Origin: Tyto alba
Lineage: Eukaryota > Chordata > Aves > Strigiformes > Tytonidae
Assembly (NCBI RefSeq): GCF_018691265.1
Contig: NW_024881300.1
Span: 4,359,046 to 4,423,045, forward strand
Direction of reading: 5' to 3'
Length of the DNA stretch: 64,000 nucleotides
The stretch's first letter is position 1; every line of letters starts with the position of its first letter. The notes under the pieces were generated by a model, which was given only the letters and a program-made list of their open reading frames with translations, ran no database searches and was not told the origin of the DNA. Position numbers and translations under genes: made by a program. This document shows positions 24,361-36,500 of this stretch, piece after piece.

Positions 24361-27328
24361 AAAGGATAGTTTTGATAAGGAGTTTAGAAGTTCTTTCCTA
24401 TGGTCTTTGTGAAGAAGAATGTGTCACAAGGCAGGGAACTTAACTGTTTCCCTTCCATTCACCCCCTACCTCCTTCCCCCTTCTTTATGGATTAAAGGTT
24501 TCAAAATCTGTATGGCTAAAATTAACTATGTTGAATCTATACAGAAGTTAAGATGCAGAATTATACTACAGTTATCTCTCCAGAATTTCCATGAGAATGG
24601 GGATTATTCAGAATTACTGGGGGTTTAGGCACTTGGTGCTGATTTCCTGAAGGACTCAGGTACCCATCTTTAGGAAGTCATGTTTTGAGTGTCAGTAAAG
24701 CCTTTCATTTGAAACTATTCTGACTTGGCACTAGTGCGTAAGATCTACACAGTTAGGAAGAAATCTTGTCATGAAAGATTCAAGACTTAACTCAGAGGCA
24801 GGGAGAAGGAAAGGGGAAGATTAAGAAGTTGTAGTTCGAGAAGGGAATTACAGGTTGTCAAGACATGGGTAATAGGCTACTAATGTGAATCCTTTGTCTC
24901 CAGATGCCCTGAGGAAGGGAAACTGAAGGTTTATAATCAGTGTGATATTCCTGGAATCTTTAGTCTTCACTGAAATTGGATTGGGGCAGTGGAGTTGTCC
25001 TGAATACAACTTAATTTCAACTTTAATAATAATAATTTCTTGTTGTCATATTTCAAGTCAAGAAGTCAAGAGTCAGTTGCAAGATTCCACCAAATACATG
25101 ATCATGGTTTTGTATATTCTATGTGGAAGATATATACAGAGAGAATGGAAAGCACTAAGAGCAAGGGAGTACTGCAAGATCTAGAACTGTATTGAAAAGA
25201 CACTCCATTTAAATGTCTCCTGACTCCTGAATGACAATATATCCATATCAGTATATCTCTAAGTATAGGATTTATTTAGGTACTGTTTATTATTTTGTAA
25301 TAGTACTGAGAGCAGTTAGGTACAACCTCATCTAATAATTACAGTGTATGTAAATGCTATGGAGTTTACAGTGGAAAGTGATACTAGAGAGTCATACTAG
25401 AGTTCTAAACTGTTTAATCAATCAGTTAACCTGGGACAAAGGCTTTAGAACTGGCAGTTGCTGATGTGCTTCCCATCAGACATATCAAAAATGAAGGCAT
25501 GAGCTATTTAGATGTTACTCCTCAGAACTGCTCAAAATTCTTTAAACCATTTGTTTCCATTTTAATTCACAGCAAGAGGTAATTTGTGGACTGATTTTAA
25601 TCATCATTTCGCTCACAGCGTATCTAAACACTGACTAAAACTGTGTGTTCTCTCTGATCTTATGTGTAAGTAATAGTATTATCATTCTGTTTTGTATCGG
25701 CGTAAGTAGGGGGAAGAAAGGATCTGTCTTGAAATAACGTCTTTAGACCGCTGAACTGACAGACAGGTTTGTGATATTTTGCCAAAAGATGAAAGGGAAA
25801 TTCTGCCCCCAAACCATGTAGATCATGTCTCAGTCTCCTTAGAGATATTTTGGTTTCTTCAGTAAAGAAGGGCTGTTGGCTACTACACTTCTAATATGGC
25901 CTTTTTATTTTCCATTGCTCCCAGTGAATTTAATAAAGAGCTTAAGAAGATGTTAATGAGAAAACATACTGGAAACAGATGAAGCTTAAGTGCCTGCTAT
26001 TTCAGCTTGAATGAGTATCCAAAACCTGAGATCCCTAGCCAAACTATAAGAAACTCCTGTATCTGTTTTAATAGGTGTTAATACTAATGTAGAAGGCTTC
26101 CTAATGCGACTTTCAGAATTTACTTGTCCAGGAGGAATATATTGGAATGGCTTTCTAGGGATATTTCAGTACTTCAGTTTCTTGGTAGAATTGAGAAGGA
26201 CATGAGGGAATGAAGGCTCAGGGAGAAGACCTTAAGCAGAGATTTTAAATTTCCAAACAACGGAAATAGGTTTCCCTTCTGATATCTTTTCTGCCTCTTA
26301 CTTTAGAATAAAGTGCTTCTGAGTGGTAATCAAAATGTGTTCATTTAGCATGCTTAGAAAGAGGTATCTTTGCTTTTGTCAGAACAGCTTATTTGGTTCA
26401 CTCCAGCTTTTTTATTGTCTTGGTAACGTGGAAGAGCAGAGGTGGAAAACCAGTTTTTGGTGATTGATTGGAGCACCCCTTAGACCAGTTCTGAATGCTT
26501 GCCCTGCATTAATCCCATGATGGTCCTCTTAAGGTGTAAGGTCAAGCGAAATACTATAAATCTGGTCTAGAACCTTTCTGTGCTTGTATATTTCTAGAAC
26601 CTTTGTAAAATTGTCAATCTAATGGTTGCTAGAATTGTTCAGGGACAAATAACTTCTCTCAGCCAGGTATTTAGCTGAGAGTCCATATAATGTACCACTT
26701 GTACACTATTTTGTTGTGTCTTACCCCAGAGTCAGAAACTAGAGTTTTAGAATTATTGAAACATTTGGGTGAAAAAGTTTCAGTTTTTCCTTATCAACCA
26801 TTCATAATGCTCCATAAGTAGTACATGGTATGATATAGTAGCTTATAACCCTGAAGACATTACAGTTCTGAAGATTTATTCTGCGGAACCAAGAAGACTT
26901 ATAGAGGAGAACAGGGAATTTCAGAGAAGCAGCGGGCAACTGGCACATGAGCTACAGGGCTGGCGAGCCTGGGTGAATCTGTGCTGTGTGCACACCGGAT
27001 TGGAGACTGAGCAAGGAAAGGAACGGGAAGAGAGCAACTGTGAGCTGAGCACTGAATCCAGCTCTGGAGAAGGAGGTACTGTCAGACCACACAACTGAGC
27101 ATTGTTCCCAATGTCACACAATGCCTTGGAGCCCAAAGCTCCTGGCCACCATGGGGAGATCAGCATATTAGTTTAATTTATCTGAGGTCCCTGGTTTGAT
27201 GTGATAACGGGAATTGAAAACCCCCAGATAGGAAACCAAAATCACTAGATTTGCATCTAAGCTTTGACTGATTGATGAGTCAAACTCTCAGCGTAGGCTT
27301 TGCAGTGGGATTACTTCAAGGTTGATTT

Positions 27329-27344
27329 ATCATCATCATCATCA
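27329..27344. repeat. (ATC)n microsatellite
   Basis: Five tandem ATC/TCA units in the SLC6A2 intron. Confidence 0.85.
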
Positions 27345-28473
27345 ATGCTGTTTTGGAATTTAAACCCTGATATTACAAGGCAAAGGTCACCCACCTTTGA
27401 TGTATAAAGCACCAGATTATATTCTTAAAACAGTGATTAAATTTGGTGGCAGACATTTGGCACAACGCAGGGGGCAGAGCCTAGCAGAAAGGCAAGGTAG
27501 TGCATCACAGCTTGCTTTTGGTGAAGTGCTGCGCTAGCCGGGCTCACAGCTCTGGGGGAGCAGGTACTTTCACAGGCATCGTTCTCAGTGTGCGACAGCT
27601 CTTGGTTCCTGCCTTTGTGCTGGCCCTGTTTGGGGACATTCAGATTTGGCTGTATGCTGTCTGTCTCTGGTACCTGCGCTGGGGATTGCTCAGTCCTGTG
27701 TTACAGTTTATGGCAGTATGAATCAGAAAGGGAGCATTAGGCTACATTGTAAGATGCTTCTTTTGTAAAGTGTATTGATTGCTGGCCAACTGTCAAATTT
27801 CTTCTAGGAATACTGTGGTCTAAAAACACTTAGAAAATAATGTTTCAGAGGCAATTAAAAGTCTATACTATGACAGCTACAGGATTGTTAAAATATTTAC
27901 CTGCAGCTATTCATAAATTCATGAAAAGCTTAATCTGATTCTTATGATACAGTAAGTCTCCAGTGACTAATCCGACAATTACATGCTTCCTAATGAGTAG
28001 TCTGAACATGACTGACCTTGCAAATACTTTGGCTCACAAAAAAAGTACTTTATGCTGGTAAATTATTTTTTCACAGATTTCAATGGGAAATACTAATTTT
28101 GCCTATGACTAGGCAGGAAAACATACTGAAGGAAACAAAAATGAAGATTAATACTAGAAGTATCTTGTACAAAAACTACATTTAACTGAGGCTGAGCATC
28201 ATCCTCCCCCATTGTGAGCACATCAGTTAATCATACTAGGCATTACTCAACTTCATTTGGCATCAGTAAAATTTTAGATGTAGTCCAAATATCAGGGCAA
28301 GTCTCTCCCTAAATTGATGAGAGTCTGATTTTAATACTCTTCTTATTTTGTAATTCAGCATAGCCTCTTACAGAACTGGGGAGCAAGAAGGTTGGATGGG
28401 TTATAAAGGCTTGTTTTGAGGACACTGATGTTGACCTCTTACAGAGTCAGTCATACAGCTAGGAAGTCTCTTT

Positions 28474-28492
28474 AAAAAAAAAAAAAAAAAAA
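28474..28492. repeat. Poly-A tract (19)
   Basis: An uninterrupted run of 19 A in the SLC6A2 intron. Confidence 0.9.
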
Positions 28493-31400
28493 TGGGCTCT
28501 TGCCAGAAATGAGTTATAATGAGGATATAGCACTTTTGAGAATAGCCAGTAGAAATGACTGTAGTTGATGATTTCTCCAGTGACATATCCTGCTCCTTGA
28601 AACTCTCACAGATGGACTGCACAAAAAGTATTTGATTTGCCGCAAACTGTGTTTTTCCTTTGTGCTGCAAGCAGCAGTCAAATACATGCAAGTTGTGGAG
28701 TTTGTTTGCCGACAAGGTGATGTTTGAGAATTCCCCCCTCTGGAGTGTTGCCATATCTGCTTAATGAGAGCTTGCAGAATTTTACCGTCTGTACAGAGCC
28801 TCCCTATCATCTTATAAAGTAGTTCAGAGCACATGGTGGGCATATCTTGCTTCCAAGAAGTCAGTGAGAGAAAGATCTCATCCAGTCTGTTCGTACTGAA
28901 CTGTCCTGAAAGTTTTCCATGGCTCGTTTCATACTATAATACAGCCACTGGATCTGTCTTTGCCCTTGTAAGGCAGGCAAGTCCTATGGAAGTAGGTAAC
29001 TGATACAAACAAATAAACGCTCTCACTTTTTAGATCTTATTAAAGATTGGGGATTTTTTATTTTTTATTTTTTTTTTAATAGCAGAAGAATGTTTCCAAA
29101 AATCACAGTTGTTCACAGAAGGGTTACATTCTGCCATCTATCTTTGTGCAGAAGTCCCATTGGGGTCTCTCAGCAGGCTACTCCCAAAACACAGATGTTT
29201 CTGGCAATTCATTCAGCATTTCAGTGCTGCTGGATGCTTCTTACTCTCTAGTTTTTTGTTACTGGGAGCTTGTTAAAGTATAAATAGGGTTTTTTGTTAA
29301 CACCACTGGTGCTATCTCCAGTTACCTAACATAAAGAAGTCGATATAATTACCACTGGGCAGTGTATGCCTTGTGTAAATAAAACTCACTGAAGTAAACT
29401 ATCAGAGTTTTGTATGTGTGGAACTTCAAGATCTAACCCAAGAGCTTGTATGTCTAGTTTTTAATCAGGAAATTTCCCTGGAGTTTATCAAAGAGAGAAA
29501 TTCAAGGATTTGGCTAGTAAGAAAGTGGAGGTATATATACATGCATGTCCTTGTAAAATTCAACTTTGAATGAGGGAATACAGTGTGTATTTATACTTCC
29601 CTTCTGAGTTCCTGTAAGTTCTCATGCTTTATTGAGAACCACCTATTTTTACAAGCATGGAAAGGCCCTTAGTGTGTCTGCTGGAATCTTAAATTAATCA
29701 TACCCAGTCTTAGGAACGTAACAGTCCACATGTCTCTCATGTCACTTTTTTCAGATGTAAAAGGAGATGCCATTTTCTACCACTTCCATGTCTTTGATGC
29801 TGTTGTTCAACATCTAAGAGCATTTGTAGAACCTTTGTGGGTGTAGATATTGGAAGGATAACAGAATATCTTTTTGCTAGATAGCACAAGCTAAGCTGAA
29901 AACAAGTGTTAAAATACTTCAGTGGCTTAGGACTTGTGACATTGCAACATGGTTCCTTTTCACTTCCTATTTTATGTCAATCTGTTGAACCTGCATTTGA
30001 CTGTCTTTGTCTAAAGTCAGCCCTAGTTAAATTGCTCAGGCTGAGAAACTGCTGAGGCTTTCAGAATAAAGAGAAACTCAGGGAAGAAGAGGAGAGATAA
30101 ACTTTTTCCTCCCACTGATTTACTTTATATATGCCATCCAACTCAAGTTTAATCTGTACTGTTTTTTTTTTCCTTTATCTAGTAGCTCCTTATAAATATC
30201 AAAAGGCAAACTGTAACCCTATTATGAGCATCTTGTATAACTTCTTTTAAAGAGCAAGTCTAAACATGCTATACAAATATACAAATGCCACCTGATTTGG
30301 TCCCTTTAGTTTGCTCAGCAGTCCAGCAAAACTACTAAAATGATGAAATTACATTTTCTCCATGTCTATTAATACTTTTATTTGTATGGAGATACATAAT
30401 CCAGCAGTTATATGAAACCTATTGGATTATTCTTTTCAGGTAGCAAAACTTGCTCTAGTGTTAGAAAGGTTCCGTCCCACAGTAGCAGTGTGTGTGTGGG
30501 AAAAACAAAAGAGAACAAAATGTGTTTAAGAAAATCTCTGATTTAGGACTGGAAAGATACCAACGAAATCCAAGGATATCCCATAGCTATGCCAATTGCC
30601 TCGTATTCTTTGGTCTTGTAGGAAAATTCACCCATAGAGCAAATAAGCTTCCAAACCCAGTTTGAAAGAGAGAAGGGACTGAGTTGGCTTGAAACCCAGT
30701 AAAGTACTTTTAGAGCCCGAATCTCTTACATAAGTTTCTACTAAATAAAATCGATATATATGTCCAACATGGGAAGCCAATGGATGGAAAATTTTTAAGA
30801 TACTGTAGAGACTAATTGTTGTAAAGAGAAGGAAGAGAGCTGTTAACCAGTCCCTGGCTATATTTCCATTCCCCACTTCTCAGTCAAGGTGTATCCTGGA
30901 AATTCTGTCATGACTGAATACTATTAGCTGATATGCTGATGGCCATATGCTATCAAACAACACAGAAAAAGAAAAACAATAACTAGATATGATTAAACTT
31001 CATTAAGCCAAACACAAACAAGCTAAAAATTAGTTTGTCCCCCTATTAGCCACAGCTGATGTGTGTTTGTCCGGGTTAGCTAGCTGATGTCCTCCATGAG
31101 AACACCTCCTTAGGAAAAGCCCATTGTTGATGGGTTTTGACCATTGGGATTATCTTTCATTTTATGGTAAAATAAGTCTTTTAAGTGCCAGTAAAGGATG
31201 TTGAGATATTATGTATGTGTTCAAGAATGACATCCTGGGTGTTGACTGAGATGCTTCATAGTGCAGTTTGCTCTCTATTGAAGAGCAGAGTAAACGAGTG
31301 TTTATAATCTCTGTATCCATAAGAAGTTCTCAGTCATTCTATAGACTTTGCTAGCATAGGGCCGCTCTACTTTTGCTTGTAAAGGTCTGATTTCACTTTG

Positions 31401-32711
31401 ATGGTATGGAAGAATTGGTGCAAACTTTTCACTGAAAGGTGCCACTTGTAGCTGTGAAGTAGTTAGCTGTCTCTCCACTGTAATTTGGAAGTATTTGAAT
31501 TAAAAGATGCTAATGAAGACCCAGGTTTCTCTAGCTGAACTGACATAAGATAATACACGGAGATCAAACGAAATGCAAGATTGTTGCAGACTGTTACCTC
31601 CTGTGCCTGAGCCAGTAGCAAATTGTCAAGGAGGCAGGTTAGGAAATTAAGTGACTCAAAATACAATAGAAAGAGTTCAAGCACTCTGGGTGTCCCCTTG
31701 TGCAATACATCTCTTTCCCTAAAAGCTGCCAGAAGACCTGGTGATCTGGCAGCGGTGCATATGCCCCGAGTGGCAGGAATGCTGCTGCTGCCACACCTGC
31801 GCCTGGCACCACACAAGCTGCCGGGCTCACGATGCATTGTTCTGCTGTGGTGTGAATGGCTAGAATTATTTTTGGGTGTAATGAAATCAGGATGAAGGTT
31901 ATTTTTCAGTACTAACTACTTTCTTCAATCTGTCTGCGTGGTGAGCAGAGAGATTTTTCTGACTCTCAGAAGTTTTGGAGGTACCAAACTAGACCAAGTG
32001 TTTCGGTACCAGCCCTTTCTAAGCATCCTGTTAAGTTCCAAGGAAGGGTGTAATTCTATGTTAATTGATAGGGATTTTCCCACCCTGCATCCCTCTCTTC
32101 ACAGGAAGCAAGTATTTTATGCTACAAGTGTGAACCATTAGCCTTTATCACCAGGCAACCATATTATAAAGACATACATAACTATCTTACAGAACATTCT
32201 TTCTATCTAGCAGCTCTTCTGTTGGTATCGTTCACCATTCTCAGGCACAGACCTCCATCTGGTAGGCAGGGTCTGTTCTTCCGATGTGTGATTCGAGAGC
32301 ACCCCAGGCACCTGCCCGGCTTGCAGATGGTGTTACTCCATCACAGCGTGGAGTCATTGCTGACAACACCGCGTATTTCGGGGAGATGAAAGGGGATGAT
32401 GGAGTTAAGGTCTTACTGAAGATGTGCCAGGCAATCTGAGCTAACCGTAGTTATTGTAATTTTATTTTTTGTTGCTGTTGTTGCTGTCATTGCCAAACTG
32501 CGCAGGAGGTGAGGTTTTGTTTTGTAACAAGTCTCCTACCTACTTTGGAGGGGGAGGGGAGAGAGAACCCCCAAACTGCAGAATGGAGGGCAGAAATCCT
32601 CATGCCATGTTAAAATCGCCCCCAAGAAACCTTTCAGTGGTCCGTCAATAACTTTTCTTGGTGCCATTTTTTCTGCTCAAATGTTTTTGGTTTGTGTGTG
32701 CTTCTGTTCTG

Positions 32712-32745
32712 CCCCCCCCCACCCCCCCGCCTCCCCCCTCGCCCC
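32712..32745 (-). promoter_or_regulatory. G-quadruplex-capable tract at start of SLC6A2 intron
   Basis: The plus strand has C-runs of 9, 7, 6 and 4 separated by short spacers. On the minus strand, which is the coding strand of SLC6A2, these are G-runs that fit the four-tract G-quadruplex pattern. The tract lies about 380-410 bases after the first coding exon's donor, inside the CpG island. Folding and any role in transcription are inferred. Confidence 0.55.
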
Positions 32746-33124
32746 GATGCTATTCTTTGCAAACGAGAAAAAAAGTGTCAAGCAAGCTGAAGCGGCAGCA
32801 GAAGGCAAATACGCCTGTGCTCAAAACTAAGTTAAACTCGGAGGGGTGTGCGAGCACCCTTCCCCGGGCGGGCCGGGAGCGGGTCCGGGGCTGGCCGGGA
32901 CGCGCGGGGCCGGCTGGCGGAGGGAGGAGCGGGGCAGCGCCGGGCAGAGCGGCACGGCCGCTCCCGGGCACCGCGGGCTGAGCCTCGGCTCCTGCTCTGC
33001 CCCTGCAACTCCGGGAAGAACAGCGGGAGGTGATGGGGAGAAGCGGGGGGGATGCCGCCTCTCGCGGCGGTGCGGCTTCGGGGCGTGGGGCCGGGGAAAC
33101 CGAGCTCGCAAGCGGTGCTCTTAC

Positions 33125-33431
33125 CCCCTCCATTTTTGTAGCAGAGGTAGGGAAATCGCCAGACGTTGGCCAGGTCCACGGCGAAGCCGATGACGGAGAG
33201 GAGGAAGTCGATCTTCTTGCCCCAGGTCTCCCTGTCCTGGGCGCCGTAGCGCGGCGCGGGGGCGGCGGGCAGGAGGCTGCTGCTGGTGTACTGCACCCCG
33301 TTGTGCTCCTTCACCAGGATCAGCTCCACGTCCTTCCTCGGGGGCGGCGGCCCCGCGCGGTCCGGCAAGGGGGCCACCACCGACACTTTGCGGTCGGGCT
33401 GGATCTGTTTGTTCATCCTCGCCTTAAACAT
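33125..33431 (-). CDS. SLC6A2: Noradrenaline transporter NET, first coding exon (N-terminus and TM1)
   Basis: This sodium- and chloride-coupled transporter takes noradrenaline and dopamine back into nerve terminals. The exon encodes residues 1-102 plus the first base of Gly103, then donor GTAAG at 33124. I chose the start ATG at 33431-33429 because [12 protein letters not shown] aligns with the human NET start MLLARMNPQVQP. A second ATG, at Met6, lies in a slightly better context. The cytoplasmic tail includes a proline run (GPPPP) and [11 protein letters not shown]. These make it 11 residues longer than the human tail up to TM1. The conserved block begins at [12 protein letters not shown]1 carries [15 protein letters not shown], with Asp86 equivalent to human Asp75, the residue that contacts the substrate amine. 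ETWGKK, the N-terminal pattern and the LPCAT2 synteny separate it from SERT and DAT. Confidence 0.96.
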
Positions 33432-33475
33432 CCAGAGAGAGCGAGCTGAGGCGGGGGAGCGGGCGAGGCGGGGTG
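33432..33475 (-). promoter_or_regulatory. SLC6A2: Candidate 5'-UTR splice acceptor 14 nt before the SLC6A2 ATG
   Basis: Just upstream of the start codon the minus strand shows a long pyrimidine tract (CTCGCCCGCTCCCCCGCCT) ending in CAG at 33448-33446. That leaves 14 untranslated bases before the ATG. Human SLC6A2 is known to have a non-coding leader exon and a short first intron in its 5' UTR, so this fits. A possible donor, CAG|GTGCGG at 33712, would give an intron of about 267 bases, but it is weak and other donors are possible. Confidence 0.45.
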
Positions 33476-33565
33476 TGGGAGCGCAGATAACGGAAGTGCA
33501 CTTCCCGCTGGAGGCGACTCCGCGCTCCAGCCCGCCGGTGTCAGCGCGGCAGGAGCGAGGCACGG

Positions 33566-33590
33566 CCGTAATAAGAGCCATGCAAATGAG
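33566..33590 (-). promoter_or_regulatory. SLC6A2: Octamer plus TAAT core upstream of SLC6A2
   Basis: On the minus strand a perfect octamer ATTTGCAT (33587-33580), the POU-factor site, is followed within about 10 bases by CTTATTACGG, whose complement carries a TAAT homeodomain core. The pair lies about 140-155 bases upstream of the start codon in the CpG island. It falls in the proximal promoter, or in the leader intron if that intron exists. Function is inferred. Confidence 0.4.
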
Positions 33591-36500
33591 GCGGGAGAGG
33601 GGGGACCGGGGTGCCCCCGGGGAGCGGGGCTGCCCGCGCCCTTCCTTCCGCCGCGGGGGAGCGGCCGGGCGCTGCCCGCAGCCCGCCCCGCCGCCGCCGC
33701 ACCTGGGGGGACCGAGCCGTAGCCTCCCGGGCTGAGCCCCAGCCCCGGCGCTTGCCCCTCGCCCGGCGGCGGCAGCTCCGCCGTGGAGTTAGGCGACTGG
33801 TGGGGCTCGTCCTGCTGCGGGGCGCTGGGAGCTGCTCCTTCCCGCCAGGCAAAACCCGCGGCCCTGGTCCAGCGATCGGAAAGCGCCGGTAAGCGGGTTA
33901 CAGGTAGAGCTAGCGGGGATTGCTCTCTTCCCTCCTGCCCCGGCTGAGCTGCAGGACGGAGGCAGCTCTCCCCTGTCTGCTAGCGCGCCTTTGGTTAAAC
34001 GGTAGAATTTGGCTTTTGACATCAGAGCCTGGTGGGCTGCAGGTTGAATGGCAGAGCTGGACACCGCTAACGCCAGGACTGGTGGGTGCCCGGCGTTTTC
34101 TGCCCTGGCAAGTGTGGGGCTGGTAGGATTCAGCTGTCAGGCTGAGGTATTTGCAGGACATTAACTATTTACTGCTATTCCAAACGGGACCTGAGTCTTT
34201 TACTTATAAAAATGAGCAAAGAATTAGCTGGCAGAACAACAGTGATTGGTGCCAAAAGTTGGCTGAAGGCAGCTGCAGAAAGAGGTTTTCAGGGGCTCTT
34301 CCTGTTACAGCTGGGAGCAGTAACTCTATGTTCAGTGTCTGTTAAGGGAATAAAATTTGAGCACAACAGGCAGAAACTGGCTCCCCCTCCCCAGTGTTAA
34401 ATAGCTTCCCTTCTGCCCGGCATCAGCGAGAATAGGTCAGATCACAGAGGATTTTCAGTGATGTTGCAGCCTTCTGTTCTTACTCACTCTGCTAGGAGTG
34501 ATAATACAGTATTGTAATTGTAATATGTGAAGAGTTGCTACTCAGGGCTCGCAGGGAATACCAGGTTCCCCTCCACACTTGGCATGTGAAAAAGCATCCC
34601 AACTCAGAGTTAAAGCTCGCATATTGGCATCTTCCCCTCCTCTCTTTAGGCCACAGACTACAAGGATGCTAGAAAGACATTGTCCATTGACAATTTGCAG
34701 ATTTTCTGCCTTCACAAAATGCTCTTGGTTCAAGCACCAAGATCCAGGCTGTGACTCGGATCCTGAAGCCCTCACCTGGGTGAAGTATTTGAGCAGCCAG
34801 CTACACTGTTTCAGAGCAATTGTATGCTTAGGACACGCAGCTCCTCTGTTCTCTTTCGGTTACTCCGTGATTTCCCGCCCTCATCTTCTCCAAATACACC
34901 ATGTAAGACCATTTTCTCTATTCTTTCTGACACTTCACGCCATACGTGCTGCAAGTACTTCCCCTGTGCACAGTCATTGCGCAGTACCCTGTAAACACTT
35001 GCTGTTTGCCCATGCAGTACAACCCACATTTTTACACTCATGCGCAGCTACACCGTCTACTCCCAATACCATCCATCAGTCACTGCTGCAACATGCATCA
35101 GATACATACCCGTGCTATATGCAGTGCCCCCAATATGCCCCTGCTCCCCTGCGTTTCAGTGAGCCTGCGCACCCATTCTCCCATAGCAAATAAAGGACAA
35201 GCTCTGTTGCGGGCATGAGGAGAGCCTCTGCTCGCAGCCACGGAGCCCTGAAGCTGTCTTGCTGCCTCACAGACTCACCAGGTAGCACTGGGGGTGTCTC
35301 TGTCCCATTCCCTGGTACCTGTGGGGAGATGGAAGATGGCTGAAAGGGGGATCCTCCTTGGTTCCACCACTCTGGGACTGCAGTCTCTCTGGGAGCTGAA
35401 GCTGTAGCCTAGCCAGTAAGGAGCTTTTAAAACCTGGTTTCCCTCTCTCCACGTGACTGTTACTGCCTTAATAATCTGCACACCCTTCCTACGCTAGACA
35501 ACAGCACTCCCATATTGCTTCTGGAAAAATAAGGCCTTGCTAAGGAACACCCTTTTTCCACAAGGTTTCAATTAGCCGAGCTTGATCATGATGTCTACGG
35601 TGGGAGGAATCTAGAAAGCCCCCGCTTATTTCCTAAGAGAATTAAGTCACTGTGCGTATATATATATGCCTTTAGTTCTTGCATGGAAAGTGTGCACAAT
35701 CTGGTTAATGCAATATCTGCTGCACCCTCAAGGTAAGAAAGTCCTCAATTGGATTTTATAAAAAAGTTGCTTAATCTTGAATCTGTCTGGATCTTGTTAT
35801 ACCTAATGGGGCCTGACAGCGGGTAGAGTTAAAGTCAGAGAAGGGAATATTGTATTTAGAAACCTCAATGGATCCAGGCAAGATGGCAGGGTGTTAGCAA
35901 TATTCTGCTGTTGACTGTGAAATCAGCTATAATTTACTTTAGAAAATAGTCAGGTGTTGCTAGGTTAGTCATCAATTATTCAAATTCTTCTCTATCATTC
36001 TCTTTGCAACATATAGGAGAATATACTGTATGCTCTAACAGTGGGGTTGTCACTTCTGTACGTTAGTGTCTGTGAAGAAAAAAAAACTCCACCACCCAGT
36101 GAGCAACAATTTAGTGTGTACTTCCAGATCTCCATTTGCTGCTGGTGTGAAGGCTCACTGTGCTTGTTGGCAGCAGAGTTTGAATTCTCGGCAGCACGGC
36201 CCTCTGCCACTGATGTTACAGAACTACTGGAGCTGGCTGCTGCCCTTCCTATGAACCAGCTTTTGAGAAGGGCTGGATCAACCCGCCTTCAAATGTTGGA
36301 ACTCGCACTTTACAGCTGGTGCATCTGAAAGGGTCTTGCTTTGTGTTATGTCTGATGCACTTGATGAAGGGTCTTGGCAGTCGAGGCAAACCAAAGAGCG
36401 ACTGAGAGAGGATATGATTGCTTTAGGAATTAATTGAGGTAAATGTCACCATTTAAACCACAGGACGGAAGAATCTTGATAAGTGTATTTGGAAAATAAG

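Larger units (their letters stand above)
11117..33124 (-). other. SLC6A2: SLC6A2 22-kb intron after first coding exon
   Basis: This long intron runs from donor GTAAG at 33124 to acceptor CAG at 11117. It separates the first half of TM1 from TM2. I found no exon, RNA gene or recent transposon in it. It holds homopolymer tracts (about 17.58, 21.47, 22.44 and 28.47 kb), a TTTTG-rich tract at 14.84 kb, a palindrome at 16.43 kb, two diverged copies of an unclassified repeat at 23.1 and 24.26 kb, and a C-rich tract just inside its 5' end. Confidence 0.9.
32700..33900. promoter_or_regulatory. SLC6A2: CpG island over SLC6A2 first coding exon
   Basis: GC content and CpG density jump sharply here compared with the AT-rich flanks. 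Many CGG, GCGC and CCGCC groups are present, including a GC-box (GCCCGCCCCG at 33681-33690, an SP1-type site). The island covers the first coding exon and the sequence upstream of it. I see no convincing TATA box, so a CpG-island promoter with dispersed starts is the simplest reading. The true transcription start cannot be fixed from sequence. Confidence 0.8.

Noticed and set aside
32750..33133. Several overlapping long frames on both strands in the CpG island
   Set aside because: Stop codons are rare in GC-rich DNA. Only the frame matching NET is supported by homology and a donor site.
34579..35193. Open frame of about 200 codons on the plus strand, divergent from SLC6A2, ending at an AATAAA
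   Set aside because: It begins with TTG. The first ATG is near 34666. The translation is low-complexity, rich in Cys, His and Pro, with no recognisable domain and no splice or promoter support. An open frame this long is possible by chance in 64 kb. A non-coding RNA here remains possible.
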